The notes under the pieces: model-generated
What the model was told of the DNA's origin: nothing
Database searches by the model: none
Seen by the model: only the letters and a program-made list of their open reading frames with translations
NCBI GenBank assembly: GCA_041581055.1
Contig: JBFGCT010000036.1
Location: 1 to 26,989 of the forward strand
Direction: 5' to 3'
DNA: 26,989 nt
From: JBFGCT01 sp041581055
GTDB taxonomy: Bacteria > Actinomycetota > Acidimicrobiia > Acidimicrobiales > Ilumatobacteraceae
Shown here: in pieces, positions 1 through 8,548 of the stretch
Position numbering within the stretch: position 1 is the first letter of the stretch
How the letters are laid out: each line of letters starts with the position of its first letter
Program-made: the position numbers and the translations under genes

Positions 1-149
1 GCGACGAAGTCGCGGACGAACTTCGCCTGCGCGTCCGCGCTCCCGTAGACCTCCGCGAGGGCGCGAAGCTGGGAGTTCGAACCGAACACGAGGTCGACCC
101 GTGTCCCGGTCCACCGGACTTCGCCCGTCTGGCGGTCGCGCCCCTCGAA
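1..149 (-). CDS. katG: Catalase-peroxidase KatG, C-terminal fragment (copy A, runs off left edge)
   Basis: Read leftwards from base 149 this strand gives FEGRDRQTGEVRW, then DLVFGSNSQLRALAEVYGS and KFVRDFV, which is the conserved end of the C-terminal peroxidase-like domain of KatG. The final dozen or so residues would lie left of the window. The fragment starts abruptly: upstream of F (147-149) the frame reads VCFR, which is not KatG-like, and the plus strand from there onwards is another katG. It matches the plus-strand copy at about 40 of 50 residues, so it is a homologue and not an exact copy. KatG detoxifies H2O2 with haem in its N-terminal domain, which is absent here. It may be part of a real rearranged gene or an assembly chimera. 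Confidence 0.75.
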
Positions 150-611
150 CCGGAAGCAGACGACTTTCGCAACTACCTCAAGCAGGAGTACTCGGTACCG
201 GCCGAGCAGATGCTGGTCGACCGGGCGCAGCTGCTGACCCTCTCCGCCCCGGAGATGACCGTCCTCGTCGGCGGCTTGCGCGTCCTCGGCGCCAACACCG
301 GCCAGGAGAAGCACGGCATCTTCACCGACCGCCCGGAAACGCTCTCCAACGACTTCTTCGTCAACCTGCTCGACCTGAACACCGAGTGGCAAGCGACGTC
401 CCAATCCGAGGACGTGTTCGAGGGCCGCGCACGGGCGACCGGCGACGTGCAGTGGACCGGCACCCGCTGCGATCTCGTCTTCGGGGCGAACTCCCAGCTG
501 CGGGCGATCGCCGAGGTCTACGGGTCCGACGACTCGCAGGAGAAGTTCGTGCGTGACTTCGTCGCCGCCTGGGACAAGGTGATGAACCTCGACCGCTTCG
601 ACCTCGCCTGA
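144..611 (+). CDS. katG: Catalase-peroxidase KatG, C-terminal fragment (copy B)
   Basis: The frame from base 144 reads LEPEADDFRNYL, then AEQMLVDRAQLLTLSAPEM, TVLVGGLRVLGAN, NDFFVNLLDLN, WTGTRCDLVFGANSQLRA and the typical KatG ending AAWDKVMNLDRFDLA. This is roughly the last 155 residues of a protein normally about 720-750 long. It belongs to the C-terminal domain, which lacks the haem site but is needed for folding of the active domain. Upstream of base 144 the frame stays open but stops looking like KatG, because bases 1-149 are the antisense of another katG end. As shown, the gene cannot encode an active enzyme. Either it is a 5'-truncated remnant or the join is an assembly error. Confidence 0.85.
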   Translation, partial: LEPEADDFRNYLKQEYSVPAEQMLVDRAQLLTLSAPEMTVLVGGLRVLGANTGQEKHGIFTDRPETLSNDFFVNLLDLNTEWQATSQSEDVFEGRARATGDVQWTGTRCDLVFGANSQLRAIAEVYGSDDSQEKFVRDFVAAWDKVMNLDRFDLA

Positions 612-689
612 GACCGCCCCGGCGCGTGCGCGCGGGGCGCACGCGCCGGCCGAGCGGCTCGTCTCGCGACGGCCGATTCGTCGCCGCGG

Positions 690-695
690 TACGGT
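690..695 (+). promoter_or_regulatory. -10 box TACGGT of a leaderless promoter
   Basis: TACGGT matches the actinobacterial TANNNT -10 box and ends 6 bases before the ATG at 702. No Shine-Dalgarno sequence precedes that ATG, so transcription probably starts at or next to the start codon. Confidence 0.5.
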
Positions 696-701
696 GCGGC
701 G

Positions 702-1586
702 ATGACCGCGCCGGGTCGACAGATCGTGATCCACGCCGACGACGTCGGCATGTGCCACGGCGCGAACGCGGCGTTCGTCGAGTTGTCGCGCCGCGGGACG
801 ATCACCGCCGGCTCGGTGATGGCGCCGTGCCCGTGGTTCCCCGAGATCGCCGAGATCGCCGCCGGCGACCCGGCGCTCGACGTCGGCGTCCACCTCACGC
901 TCAACGCCGAGCAGCGGGCCTACCGGTGGGCCCCGCTCAGCCGGCCCTCGCCCGCGGCCGGCCTCACCGACGACGACGGCTATCTGTGGGCGACCGTCGC
1001 CGACGTGCGGCGCCACGCCCACCCCGACGCGGTGGAGGCGGAGTGGCGGTGCCAGATCGACCGGACGCTGGCCGCCGGCGTCGATGTGACCCACCTCGAC
1101 ACCCACATGGGCTCGGCGCTGGCCCCCGAGTGGTGCGAGCGGTACATCGCGCTCGGCGTCGAGTACGGGGTGCCGGCGCTGATCACGTCGACGTTCGCCG
1201 CGTACGACCCGAACGGCCACCTGGGCGCCACGACCGAGGAGATGTTCGCCCCGTGCGTTGCTGCGGCGGCCGAGGCCGGGATGCCGGTCTTCGGGCGGGT
1301 GCTGGAGACCGACTTCGGCCGCGCCCGCGGCGCGCCCGTCGACTACAAGGCCAAGCTCGACATGGCCGACGCGCTGGTCTTCTGCGCGTTCCATCCGTGC
1401 CAGCCCGGGCCGGGCGAGATCGAGGTGATCGAGCCCGAGGCGCACCACGTCCGGGTCGACGAGTACGAGCTGTTCCGCACCGACGGCTGGCGGGAGTGGC
1501 TCGCCGCGCAGGACGCCGAGCTGATCGGCATGCGCCAGCTCCGCGCCGACTGGCGGTCCCGTCACCCGTTCGCCGAGTCGGGCTGA
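702..1586 (+). CDS. ChbG/YdjC/HpnK-family polysaccharide deacetylase-like hydrolase
   Basis: 294 residues. Members of this family are metal-dependent deacetylases acting on N-acetylated sugars such as diacetylchitobiose, or deacetylases in hopanoid side-chain synthesis. The N-terminal strand IVIHADDVGMCHGAN carries the Asp13-Asp14 metal motif, VHLTL supplies His64 and THLDTHMG supplies His131 and His135, all standard for the ChbG fold. Length is normal for the family and there is no signal peptide, so it should be cytosolic. The start is the first ATG, with a -10 box 6 bases upstream. The next gene, an MFS transporter, follows after 55 bases with its own -10 box. The exact substrate cannot be told from sequence. 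Confidence 0.85.
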   Translation: MTAPGRQIVIHADDVGMCHGANAAFVELSRRGTITAGSVMAPCPWFPEIAEIAAGDPALDVGVHLTLNAEQRAYRWAPLSRPSPAAGLTDDDGYLWATVADVRRHAHPDAVEAEWRCQIDRTLAAGVDVTHLDTHMGSALAPEWCERYIALGVEYGVPALITSTFAAYDPNGHLGATTEEMFAPCVAAAAEAGMPVFGRVLETDFGRARGAPVDYKAKLDMADALVFCAFHPCQPGPGEIEVIEPEAHHVRVDEYELFRTDGWREWLAAQDAELIGMRQLRADWRSRHPFAESG

Positions 1587-1626
1587 CCGCCCCCGTGCGG
1601 CGCCGGTCGACGGGCCCAGCCCTCGA

Positions 1627-1632
1627 TACGGT
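1627..1632 (+). promoter_or_regulatory. -10 box TACGGT upstream of MFS gene
   Basis: TACGGT lies 9 bases before the ATG at 1642, identical in sequence to the box before the deacetylase. It again fits a leaderless or near-leaderless transcript. Confidence 0.45.
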
Positions 1633-1641
1633 CGGAGTCCG

Positions 1642-2904
1642 ATGACGGACGAGACCAACGACGGAGCGGACTCGACGGCGTGCGTGACCGGGACGTCCGT
1701 CGATCAGGCGGAGGAGCGGCGGGCGGTGATGATCGTCGCGCTCGGCACGATGTGCAGCGCGTTCCCTGTCTTCCTGACCGGGGCGCTCGGCGTGCAGCTC
1801 CGCGACGACGTCGGGTTGTCGGCGACCGACATCGGTCTGGCGATGGGCACGTCGTTCGCCGTCGCCGCGTTGCTGTCCGCGCCGATGGGACGCGTCGCCG
1901 AACGGCTCGGCCCGCGCCGTGCGTTCCGGAGCGGCCTCACGACGTCGGCGATCGCGATGGTGGCGGTGGCGACGTCGGCGCGCGCCGTCTGGCAGTTCTG
2001 CCTGTTCCTCGCCGTGGCGGGGATGGCCAACGCCCTCAGTCAGCCGTCGGCCAACCTGATGCTCGCCACCCACGTCGGCGCGAAACGGCTCGGGTTCGCG
2101 CTGGCGGTCAAGCAATCCGGAATGCCGGCCGCGGCGTTGCTCGGCGGCGCCGCGGTGCCGGCGATCGCCTTGACGCTCGGTTGGCAGTGGGCCTATGTCT
2201 TCGGCGCCGCGCTGGCGGCGGGGGCGTCGCTGTTCCTGCCGGCCGACGCGACCACGCGGCCTCGGGCGCCCCGCGCCGAGACGTCCCGCGGCGCGCGTCG
2301 ATCAGCGCGACCGGACCTCGGGCTCGGGCTGCTCGTGCTGTACGCGTTCGTCGGCCTCCTCGGGTCGACGAACGCGGGCGCGATGGTCGGCTTCATCACC
2401 AGCGGCGCGGAGGCCTCCGGACTGAGCCCCGCCGCCGCCGGCCTCGTGTTGAGCCTGGGTTCGCTCGTCGGGGTGACCAGCCGGTTGGTGCAGGGCTGGC
2501 AGGTCGACCGCCTCGGGATCCTGCCGATCCAGCGTCTCGTGTGGTTGTACGCCCTGGGCGGCCTCGGTGTGCTCGTATTGGCGATCGACATGCCGATCAC
2601 CTACGTCCTCGCTCCGATTCCGGCCTTCGCGTTCGGGTGGGCCTGGCCCGGGCTGTTCAACCTGTCGGTGGTGCGCAACAACCCCTCGGCGCCGGCGGCC
2701 GCGACGGGGATCAGCCAGGTCGGCGTCTTCGTCGGGGCGGCCCTCGGGCCGGCGGTCGGCGGCCTGATCATCGACCACTGGGGGTATCGAGCGCTGTGGT
2801 CGGGCGGCGCGGCGACGCTGCTGGTCGGCTCGGTGCTGGCGATGTACCTGCGTGCGAGGATCCGGGCCAACCGGATCCGGCTCGAGGCGCTCGCCGCGGC
2901 GTGA
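1642..2904 (+). CDS. Major facilitator superfamily (MFS) transporter
   Basis: 420 residues with about 12 hydrophobic segments, the usual MFS size. A soluble tail of about 27 residues precedes the first helix (VMIVALGTMCSAFPVFLTG). The loop after helix 2 reads GRVAERLGPRRAF, a variant of MFS motif A. A basic Ala/Arg-rich central loop (near residues 198-225) divides the two six-helix halves. It should be an inner-membrane secondary carrier; substrate and direction cannot be inferred. The start ATG has no Shine-Dalgarno sequence but a TACGGT box 9 bases upstream. The nearby deacetylase and nitroreductase are on the same strand, but each gene has a gap and its own likely promoter, so an operon is not shown. 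Confidence 0.85.
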   Translation: MTDETNDGADSTACVTGTSVDQAEERRAVMIVALGTMCSAFPVFLTGALGVQLRDDVGLSATDIGLAMGTSFAVAALLSAPMGRVAERLGPRRAFRSGLTTSAIAMVAVATSARAVWQFCLFLAVAGMANALSQPSANLMLATHVGAKRLGFALAVKQSGMPAAALLGGAAVPAIALTLGWQWAYVFGAALAAGASLFLPADATTRPRAPRAETSRGARRSARPDLGLGLLVLYAFVGLLGSTNAGAMVGFITSGAEASGLSPAAAGLVLSLGSLVGVTSRLVQGWQVDRLGILPIQRLVWLYALGGLGVLVLAIDMPITYVLAPIPAFAFGWAWPGLFNLSVVRNNPSAPAAATGISQVGVFVGAALGPAVGGLIIDHWGYRALWSGGAATLLVGSVLAMYLRARIRANRIRLEALAAA

Positions 2905-2984
2905 GCGTGACGCGCGGCCCCATTTTCCAGGCGGCGCGCCGCCGCTGTGACCCGGTATCGATGCGGGCGTGAGACACTGGCGGC

Positions 2985-3485
2985 ATGACTCCCTACGAAG
3001 CGATCGTTGGCAAGCGCGACCTGCGGGTCTACACCGATCGTCCGATCCCCGACGACGTGTTGAACCGCATCCTGCAGGCCGGTCGGATGGCCGGCAGCGC
3101 GAAGAACATCGAGGCCAATCGGTTGATCGTCGTCACCGATCAGGCGGTGCAGGACGCGCTCGCCGAGTCGGGCGACTACGCGTCGTGGATCGGCTCGTCG
3201 GCCGCGGTGATCGGATTCGCGTCTCCGGCGAGCGAACTGCGCTTGTTCGACGTCGGCCGCCAGGCGCAGAACATGATGATCGCCGCCCACGCCGAGGGGG
3301 TCGGCAGTTGTCCTGTCACCCTGCAGCACGCCGACCGCGCCCGCGCCGCCGTCGGTCTTCCGGACGACTGGGTGATGCCGATGGTGATCACCCTCGGCTA
3401 CCCGGTCGACGACCACCCGGACAGCCCGCTCAAGCGACAACGGGTGGCGCTCGACGAGCTCGTGCGCCACGACCGCTGGAGCTGA
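2985..3485 (+). CDS. Nitroreductase-family FMN oxidoreductase
   Basis: 166 residues. The family uses FMN and NAD(P)H to reduce nitro groups, quinones or related electrophiles. The N-terminal pattern YEAIVGKRDLRVYTDRPI resembles the RRSxRxF start of nitroreductases, where basic residues bind the FMN phosphate. GSAKNIEANRLIVV replaces the usual PSxxNxQPWxF, and AQNMMIAAHAEGVGSCPVT matches the conserved helix-turn following the dimer interface. The protein is at the short end of the family. No Shine-Dalgarno is seen before the ATG; GACACT 7 bases upstream is a weak -10 candidate. Natural substrate unknown. Confidence 0.8.
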   Translation: MTPYEAIVGKRDLRVYTDRPIPDDVLNRILQAGRMAGSAKNIEANRLIVVTDQAVQDALAESGDYASWIGSSAAVIGFASPASELRLFDVGRQAQNMMIAAHAEGVGSCPVTLQHADRARAAVGLPDDWVMPMVITLGYPVDDHPDSPLKRQRVALDELVRHDRWS

Positions 3486-3502
3486 CGTCAGGCGATCACT
3501 CG

Positions 3503-3538
3503 ATGACCGAGCCGGTCCTGACCCGAGACCCGGCATGA
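3503..3538 (+). CDS. Possible 11-residue leader ORF overlapping the next MFS start
   Basis: ATG at 3503 opens MTEPVLTRDPA and ends at TGA 3536-3538, overlapping the MFS ATG at 3535 as ATGA. The MFS gene has no Shine-Dalgarno sequence, so translation of this mini-ORF could reinitiate directly on it. It has no helical or attenuator-like feature, and chance is quite possible. Confidence 0.2.
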   Translation: MTEPVLTRDPA

Positions 3539-4806
3539 CCGGCCGGGACGCGGTGGTGCGGCTCGGCCTGCGGGAGAACCTCGCCCAGTTCTCGTTGCTG
3601 GTCGGCGTCAACGCGCTCGTCGGCGGGATGATCGGTCAAGAGCGCACCGTCCTCCCGCTGCTGGCGAGCGACGAGTTCGGTCTGACCGCGTTCACGGCCA
3701 CGCTCACGTTCATCGCCGCGTTCGGCGTCGTCAAGGCGGCGACCAACTTCTTCGCCGGAACGCTCGCCGACCGGTACGGTCGCAAGCCGGTGTTGGTCGC
3801 CGGTTGGGTGATCGGCCTCCCGGTGCCGCTGCTGCTGATCTGGGCGCCGACGTGGGGCTGGGTGATCGCCGCCAACGTGCTGCTGGGCGTCAACCAGGGC
3901 CTCACCTGGTCGACGACCGTGATCATGAAGATCGACCTCGTCGGCCCGCATCGCCGCGGGTTCGCGATGGGGCTCAACGAGGCCGCCGGCTACGGCGCGG
4001 TGGCCGTCACCGCGCTCGCCACCGGGTACATCGCCGAGCGGTGGGGCCTGCGGCCTGAGCCGTTCTTCCTCGGCCTCGCCTACGCCGGCCTCGGGCTGAG
4101 CCTGTCGGTGTTGTTCGTCCGCGAGACCCGCGGCCACGCCCGCCTGGAGGCGGTCGACCACGTCCCGTCCGACGGCGCCCCACACCAGGATCTCAGCACG
4201 GCCCGGATCTTCATCCTCACGAGCTTCCGCGAGCGAGCGCTGTCCGCGGCGTCACAGGCCGGCCTCGTCAACAACCTCAACGACGGGTTGGCGTGGGGGT
4301 TGTTCCCGATCTTCTTCGCCGCCGCCGGGCTCTCGGTCGGCCGCATCGGCGTCCTCGCCGCGATCTACCCTGCGGTCTGGGGGCTCGGCCAGCTCTACAC
4401 CGGCGGGCTCTCGGACCGTCTCGGCCGCAAGCCCCTCATCGCCGCCGGCATGCTCACACAGGCCGCGGCGATCGCCTGGATGGCCGCGACGTCCGGGTTC
4501 TGGCCGTGGGCGATCGGCGCCGCCGCGCTCGGGGCGGGAACGGCGATGGTGTACCCGACGCTGCTCGCCGCGGTCGGCGACGTGGCCCACCCCGAGTGGC
4601 GGGCCCGCTCCGTCGGGGTCTACCGGCTCTGGCGCGACGCCGGGTTCGCCGTCGGCGCCCTGCTGGCCGGCGTCCTCGCCGACCTCGTGTCGATCGAGGC
4701 GGCGATCTACGCCGTCGCCGCGCTCACCGCCGCGTCCGGCGTCGTGGTCATGCTCCGCATGTACGAGACGCACCCGGCCGAGCAGCGCGCGGCGCCAGGG
4801 ACGTGA
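3535..4806 (+). CDS. Major facilitator superfamily (MFS) transporter
   Basis: 423 residues, 12 predicted membrane helices. Both halves carry the MFS motif A loop in near-canonical form: GTLADRYGRKPVLVAGW after helix 2 and GGLSDRLGRKPLIAAG after helix 8, so the two-fold repeat is plain. A cytoplasmic loop with RETRGHARLEA divides the halves, as in the drug/metabolite branches of the family. It is an inner-membrane carrier of unknown substrate, and sugar, drug or metabolite export are all possible. The start overlaps the stop of an 11-codon ORF. The nitroreductase ends 49 bases upstream on the same strand, so cotranscription is plausible. A later GTG at 3553 is an alternative start. Confidence 0.85.
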   Translation: MTGRDAVVRLGLRENLAQFSLLVGVNALVGGMIGQERTVLPLLASDEFGLTAFTATLTFIAAFGVVKAATNFFAGTLADRYGRKPVLVAGWVIGLPVPLLLIWAPTWGWVIAANVLLGVNQGLTWSTTVIMKIDLVGPHRRGFAMGLNEAAGYGAVAVTALATGYIAERWGLRPEPFFLGLAYAGLGLSLSVLFVRETRGHARLEAVDHVPSDGAPHQDLSTARIFILTSFRERALSAASQAGLVNNLNDGLAWGLFPIFFAAAGLSVGRIGVLAAIYPAVWGLGQLYTGGLSDRLGRKPLIAAGMLTQAAAIAWMAATSGFWPWAIGAAALGAGTAMVYPTLLAAVGDVAHPEWRARSVGVYRLWRDAGFAVGALLAGVLADLVSIEAAIYAVAALTAASGVVVMLRMYETHPAEQRAAPGT

Positions 4807-4868
4807 GCGCGTCGCCGCACTCACCGGCTCGATTCCACCTCGACGGATCGGTTGGGGCGGCGCCGGGC

Positions 4869-4874
4869 TATCTT
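4869..4874 (+). promoter_or_regulatory. -10 box TATCTT upstream of the signalling pair
   Basis: TATCTT (TANNNT) lies 37 bases before the ATG at 4912. A start of transcription near 4881 would leave a leader of about 30 bases carrying the Shine-Dalgarno GGGAG at about 4898-4902. Confidence 0.4.
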
Positions 4875-4911
4875 GAGCGATCACGACGTTCGAATCGGGA
4901 GTCTGACGACG

Positions 4912-5868
4912 ATGGATTGGTACCTGGCGGCCGACGCGGGCGCGGCGAGCGAGCTCCGACGCGAGGTCCGCTCCTACCTCCGCCGGCACTCGACGGCGGA
5001 CTCTGACGTCGATGGCGCCGAGCTGGCGTTCTCCGAGCTCCTCACCAACGCCGTCGAGCACTCGGGGCAGAACGCGATCTGGGTCTCGCTCGACTGGATG
5101 TCGGTGCACCCGGTTGTCACGATCCACGACCTCGGGCCGAGCTTCGAGCTCACCGAGCGCGACGTGCCCGCCGACTCGCCGCGCGGCCGCGGGCTGATCA
5201 TCGCCTCCCACCTGACGCTGGAGCTCGGCGTCGCGGCGAAGCGGGCCGGCGGCAACCGGGTCTCGGCGGTGCTCGACGTGGAGCGCCCCGCCACCCGCGA
5301 CCACGACGAGCCCGTCGCGCCGAGCCGGCTGCCGGTGCAGTCCGAGTCGGTCGCCGGCTTCTTCCCGCGCGAGCCGTTCCTGCGGGCGTTGGCCGTCGAG
5401 CTCGCCGAGACGATCGACCGCGAGCACGGCCCGGCCGTCGCCGAAGCGGCGATCGCGCAGGTCGGAGCGAAGGTCGGGCAGCAGATGGAGGACGCCCACC
5501 GCCGGGCGAAGGACCTCACCGGCTCGCTCTCGCCCGAGCAGATCGCCGCGCTCTACGTCGGCTTGAAGTCGGCGATCGGCGGCGATTTCTACGTCGTGAG
5601 CGTCGACGCCGACAAGATCGTGCTCGGCAACCGCCGCTGCCCGTTCGGCGACGCGGTGCAGCACGCGCCGAGCCTGTGCCGGATGACGAGCAGCGTGTTC
5701 GGCGGGATCGGAGCGCGGAGCACGGGACGCGAGGTCGCGGTCCAGCTCGAGGAGCGCATCGCGGTCGGCGACCCGGAGTGCCGTGTGGTGGTGTGGCTCG
5801 ACAGCTCGCCGCCCGAGATCGAGCCGTTCGTGCACCGGTATCGCCCCCCGGCCGACCGAGCGACGTGA
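4912..5868 (+). CDS. RsbW-like anti-sigma/serine kinase fused to methanogen output domain (MetOD1-like)
   Basis: 318 residues from ATG 4912, chosen because GGAG precedes it and the kinase domain begins at once. Residues 1-125 form a GHKL/HATPase_c_2 domain: N-box ELLTNAVEHSG (Asn46), G1 box HDLG (Asp73) and G2 box RGRGL (91-95). Residues about 150-310 resemble the MetOD1 output domain, with LGNRRCPFGD, APSLCRMTSSVFG and GDPECRVVVWL, three conserved cysteines that may form a sensor or metal site. RsbW proteins phosphorylate STAS anti-sigma antagonists and hold sigma factors. The next gene is the opposing phosphatase, joined by a GTGA overlap. No STAS or sigma gene is in the window. The kinase assignment is firm; the role of MetOD1 is inference. 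Confidence 0.85.
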   Translation: MDWYLAADAGAASELRREVRSYLRRHSTADSDVDGAELAFSELLTNAVEHSGQNAIWVSLDWMSVHPVVTIHDLGPSFELTERDVPADSPRGRGLIIASHLTLELGVAAKRAGGNRVSAVLDVERPATRDHDEPVAPSRLPVQSESVAGFFPREPFLRALAVELAETIDREHGPAVAEAAIAQVGAKVGQQMEDAHRRAKDLTGSLSPEQIAALYVGLKSAIGGDFYVVSVDADKIVLGNRRCPFGDAVQHAPSLCRMTSSVFGGIGARSTGREVAVQLEERIAVGDPECRVVVWLDSSPPEIEPFVHRYRPPADRAT

Positions 5869-8405
5869 GCCGGCCACCCGGGGCGCCGGAATCGGAGGTC
5901 GTCGTCGTCGGGGTCGGCGATGACGGCACGATCGTCCACGCCAGCGACAGCGTCGAGGCCGTGCTGGGCTGGACGCCCGAGCGCCTCGTCGGCCAGCCGC
6001 TGGTCACCGTGATCCCCCGCCGCTTCCGCCGCCGCCACGAGGACGGGTTCCGGCGATTCGTGTCGACCGGGAACCTGTCGCTCGTCGGCCGGCCGCTGCG
6101 GATGCCGGCGCGGCGCGGCGATCGCGGCGAGGAGAACATCGAACTGGTGCTGTCGATGCCGTCGCGCGCCGATGCGGCGAGTGTGATCGGCGTGATCCGC
6201 CGCGTCGAGCAGTCGGGGTCGGCCCATTTCCGCCTGGGCAACGAGCTGCGTCAGGAGATGGCGGCCGACGCCCCGCTCGATGCGATCCTGGCCAGTTGCC
6301 TCGAGCTTCTCGGCCCACAACTCGGGGCGCAGCTCGGCGCCTTGTGGGTCCACGACCCGTGGCGCGACGGCCTGCGCCCGATCGCGACATGGGAGGCCCG
6401 GCCCGGCCTCAACCCGGGGTACATCGCCCACCGCAACGCCCACGGGACGGTCGACGTGCCGCCGCAGCTGACGACGGTCTTCTCCTGCGGGCAATCCAGG
6501 TGGATCGACGACCTCCTCCAGGAAGAGCCGGCCGTCGCGGCGTGGACCGGCGGCGACAGCCCCGCCGCCTCGTGCATCGCGCTGGTGTCCGGCGCGGAGT
6601 CGGTCGGCGTCGTCGAGCTGATCCATCCCCCGGGTCACGACCTCACCATCGAGGGGCACGAGGCGCTGTCGTTCCTCGGCAGCGAGCTCGGCCGGCTGGT
6701 CGCCGGCCGCATCCGGGCCGACCTCGAGGCGGCCGATCGACGGCGCGTCGAGCTGGCGCTCCAGTCGCGGGGTGTCGCCACATGGAGCTACCGGTTTCCC
6801 AGCGGCGAGATGACCGGCGACGACCGGCTGGCCGAGCTGTACGGGCTCGAGCCCGTCCGAGCGGCCGCCCACTACGAGCGGTACGCGTCGTTGATCGTCC
6901 CCGAGGACCGGCAGCGCACACGGGAGACGGCGACGGCGGCGATCGAGCGTGGTGAGCGGTTCGAGTTCCGCTACCGCGTCCGCCGACCGGACGGCGCCAT
7001 CGTCTGGCTGGAGGGGGCGGGCGTCCCGCTCCCGGGGCCGGATGGTCAGGTCCGCGAGATCACCGGTGTCTGCTACGACGTCACCGCCGAGATGGAGGCG
7101 CGCCGCGAGCTCGAGGAGCAGGCCCGATTTGCCGCGCTCTCGGCCGACGTCGGTCAGGCGTTCGTGCGCGACGAGCCGCTCGCCGACAAGTTGCATCGGA
7201 CGACGTACGCGATCGTCGAGCAACTCGACGTGGCATTCGCCCGCGTGTGGACGCTCGACTCTGCGAACACCCTGGTGTTGCGCGCGAGCTCCGGGCTCTA
7301 CACCCACCTCGACGGCCCGCACTCGCGGATCCCCGTCGGTGAGTTCAAGATCGGCCGGATCGCGGCCTCGCTCGAACCGCACCTGACGAACGACGTGGTG
7401 AACGACCCACACGTCTCGGACCCGGAATGGGCCCGCCGTGAGGGGATGAGGTCGTTCGCCGGCTATCCCCTCGTCGTCGGCGGCCGGTGTGTCGGGGTGC
7501 TGGCGATGTTCGCGCGGCACGAGCTGCCGCCGAGCACGCTGCGGGCGCTGGCGACCGTGGCCGACACCGTGGCGATCGGCATCGAGCAATCCCGCGCCGC
7601 CGAGGAGGTGATGGCGCTGTACGGCGAGTCGCACCGCCACGCCGCCACCCTCGAGCACGCGCTGCGCGACCGAGCGCACGTCGCCGAGGTGCTGCAGTCG
7701 AGCCTCGTGCCGCGGTCGCTGCCCGAAGTCCCGGGATTCGGCGTCCACGCCCGGTACCGCGCCGGTGTCGAGGAGGTCGGCGGCGACTTCTACGACGTGT
7801 TGCTCGTCGGCGGCAACCGCTGGGCGTTCCTGATCGGCGACATCTGCGGACGGGGACCGGAGGCGGCGCGGCTCACCGCCCTCGCCCGGCACAGCCTCCG
7901 ACTGGCGATGATGCTCGGCCACAACCCCGCCGAGGCGCTCGCCGCGCTCAACCAAGCGCTGCTGAAGAGCGACAACGACGGTCGATTCTGCACCGCGGTG
8001 TGCGGTGTGATCTCCGAGCTCGAAGACGGCTGCGCCCTGGTCGAGGTCGGCGCCGCCGGTCATCCGGCGCCACTGATGGCGCGCGCCGAAGGGGCCATCG
8101 AGGAGGTCGACGCGCGCGGGCCGCTGCTCGGCGTGCTCCCCGACGCCACGTTCACCCAGACCGAGACTCGCATGCGGCCGGGGGACACGATCGTCGTGTA
8201 CACCGACGGGGTCGTCGAGGCCCGCCGGAACGGGGCGATGTTCGGTCTCGAGCGGTTGACCGAGGTCGTCTCGCAGTACGCCGGCGCCGGCGCCGAGGCG
8301 CTCGTCACGGCCGTCCTCGAAACGGTCACCGAGTTCGACGAGAGCGCGAGCAAGGACGACCTCGCAATCCTCGCGATCAATCGTTCTCCGACGTCATCAG
8401 GCTGA
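5865..8405 (+). CDS. PAS-GAF-PAS-GAF sensor with C-terminal SpoIIE/RsbU-type PP2C phosphatase
   Basis: 846 residues from GTG 5865, which overlaps the upstream TGA as GTGA; the frame is open further left but only as antisense-like sequence. Domain order, with rough positions: PAS (10-110, GDDGTIVHASDSVEAVLGW), GAF (125-290), PAS_3 type (295-430, RVRRPDGAIVWLEG), GAF (445-600), then PP2C/SpoIIE (640-840). The phosphatase has GGDFYD, GDICGRGPEAA, YTDGVVEAR and DDLAILAI, which supply the Mn/Mg-binding aspartates. Such proteins dephosphorylate STAS antagonists and so free a sigma factor when the sensor domains bind a ligand. No transmembrane segments are seen, so it senses cytosolic signals. The coupled RsbW-like kinase is its natural opponent. 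Confidence 0.92.
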   Translation: MSRPPGAPESEVVVVGVGDDGTIVHASDSVEAVLGWTPERLVGQPLVTVIPRRFRRRHEDGFRRFVSTGNLSLVGRPLRMPARRGDRGEENIELVLSMPSRADAASVIGVIRRVEQSGSAHFRLGNELRQEMAADAPLDAILASCLELLGPQLGAQLGALWVHDPWRDGLRPIATWEARPGLNPGYIAHRNAHGTVDVPPQLTTVFSCGQSRWIDDLLQEEPAVAAWTGGDSPAASCIALVSGAESVGVVELIHPPGHDLTIEGHEALSFLGSELGRLVAGRIRADLEAADRRRVELALQSRGVATWSYRFPSGEMTGDDRLAELYGLEPVRAAAHYERYASLIVPEDRQRTRETATAAIERGERFEFRYRVRRPDGAIVWLEGAGVPLPGPDGQVREITGVCYDVTAEMEARRELEEQARFAALSADVGQAFVRDEPLADKLHRTTYAIVEQLDVAFARVWTLDSANTLVLRASSGLYTHLDGPHSRIPVGEFKIGRIAASLEPHLTNDVVNDPHVSDPEWARREGMRSFAGYPLVVGGRCVGVLAMFARHELPPSTLRALATVADTVAIGIEQSRAAEEVMALYGESHRHAATLEHALRDRAHVAEVLQSSLVPRSLPEVPGFGVHARYRAGVEEVGGDFYDVLLVGGNRWAFLIGDICGRGPEAARLTALARHSLRLAMMLGHNPAEALAALNQALLKSDNDGRFCTAVCGVISELEDGCALVEVGAAGHPAPLMARAEGAIEEVDARGPLLGVLPDATFTQTETRMRPGDTIVVYTDGVVEARRNGAMFGLERLTEVVSQYAGAGAEALVTAVLETVTEFDESASKDDLAILAINRSPTSSG

Positions 8406-8548
8406 CCGCGCCCGTCGCGCCGAGCCGGCCCGTCGCCGGTCCGGACCGCCGACCCGCCCGGCAGGTTTGACTCGGTCGCCGACGGTGAAGGCTCTCCTCA
8501 GCACGATGGCGAGACCCATCGGCTCCGGCTCGGCCGGGAAGAACCCCC

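Noticed and set aside
3483..3490. TGACGTCA palindrome as an operator
   Set aside because: An 8-bp palindrome overlapping a stop codon is common by chance in such a GC-rich sequence and has no partner site.
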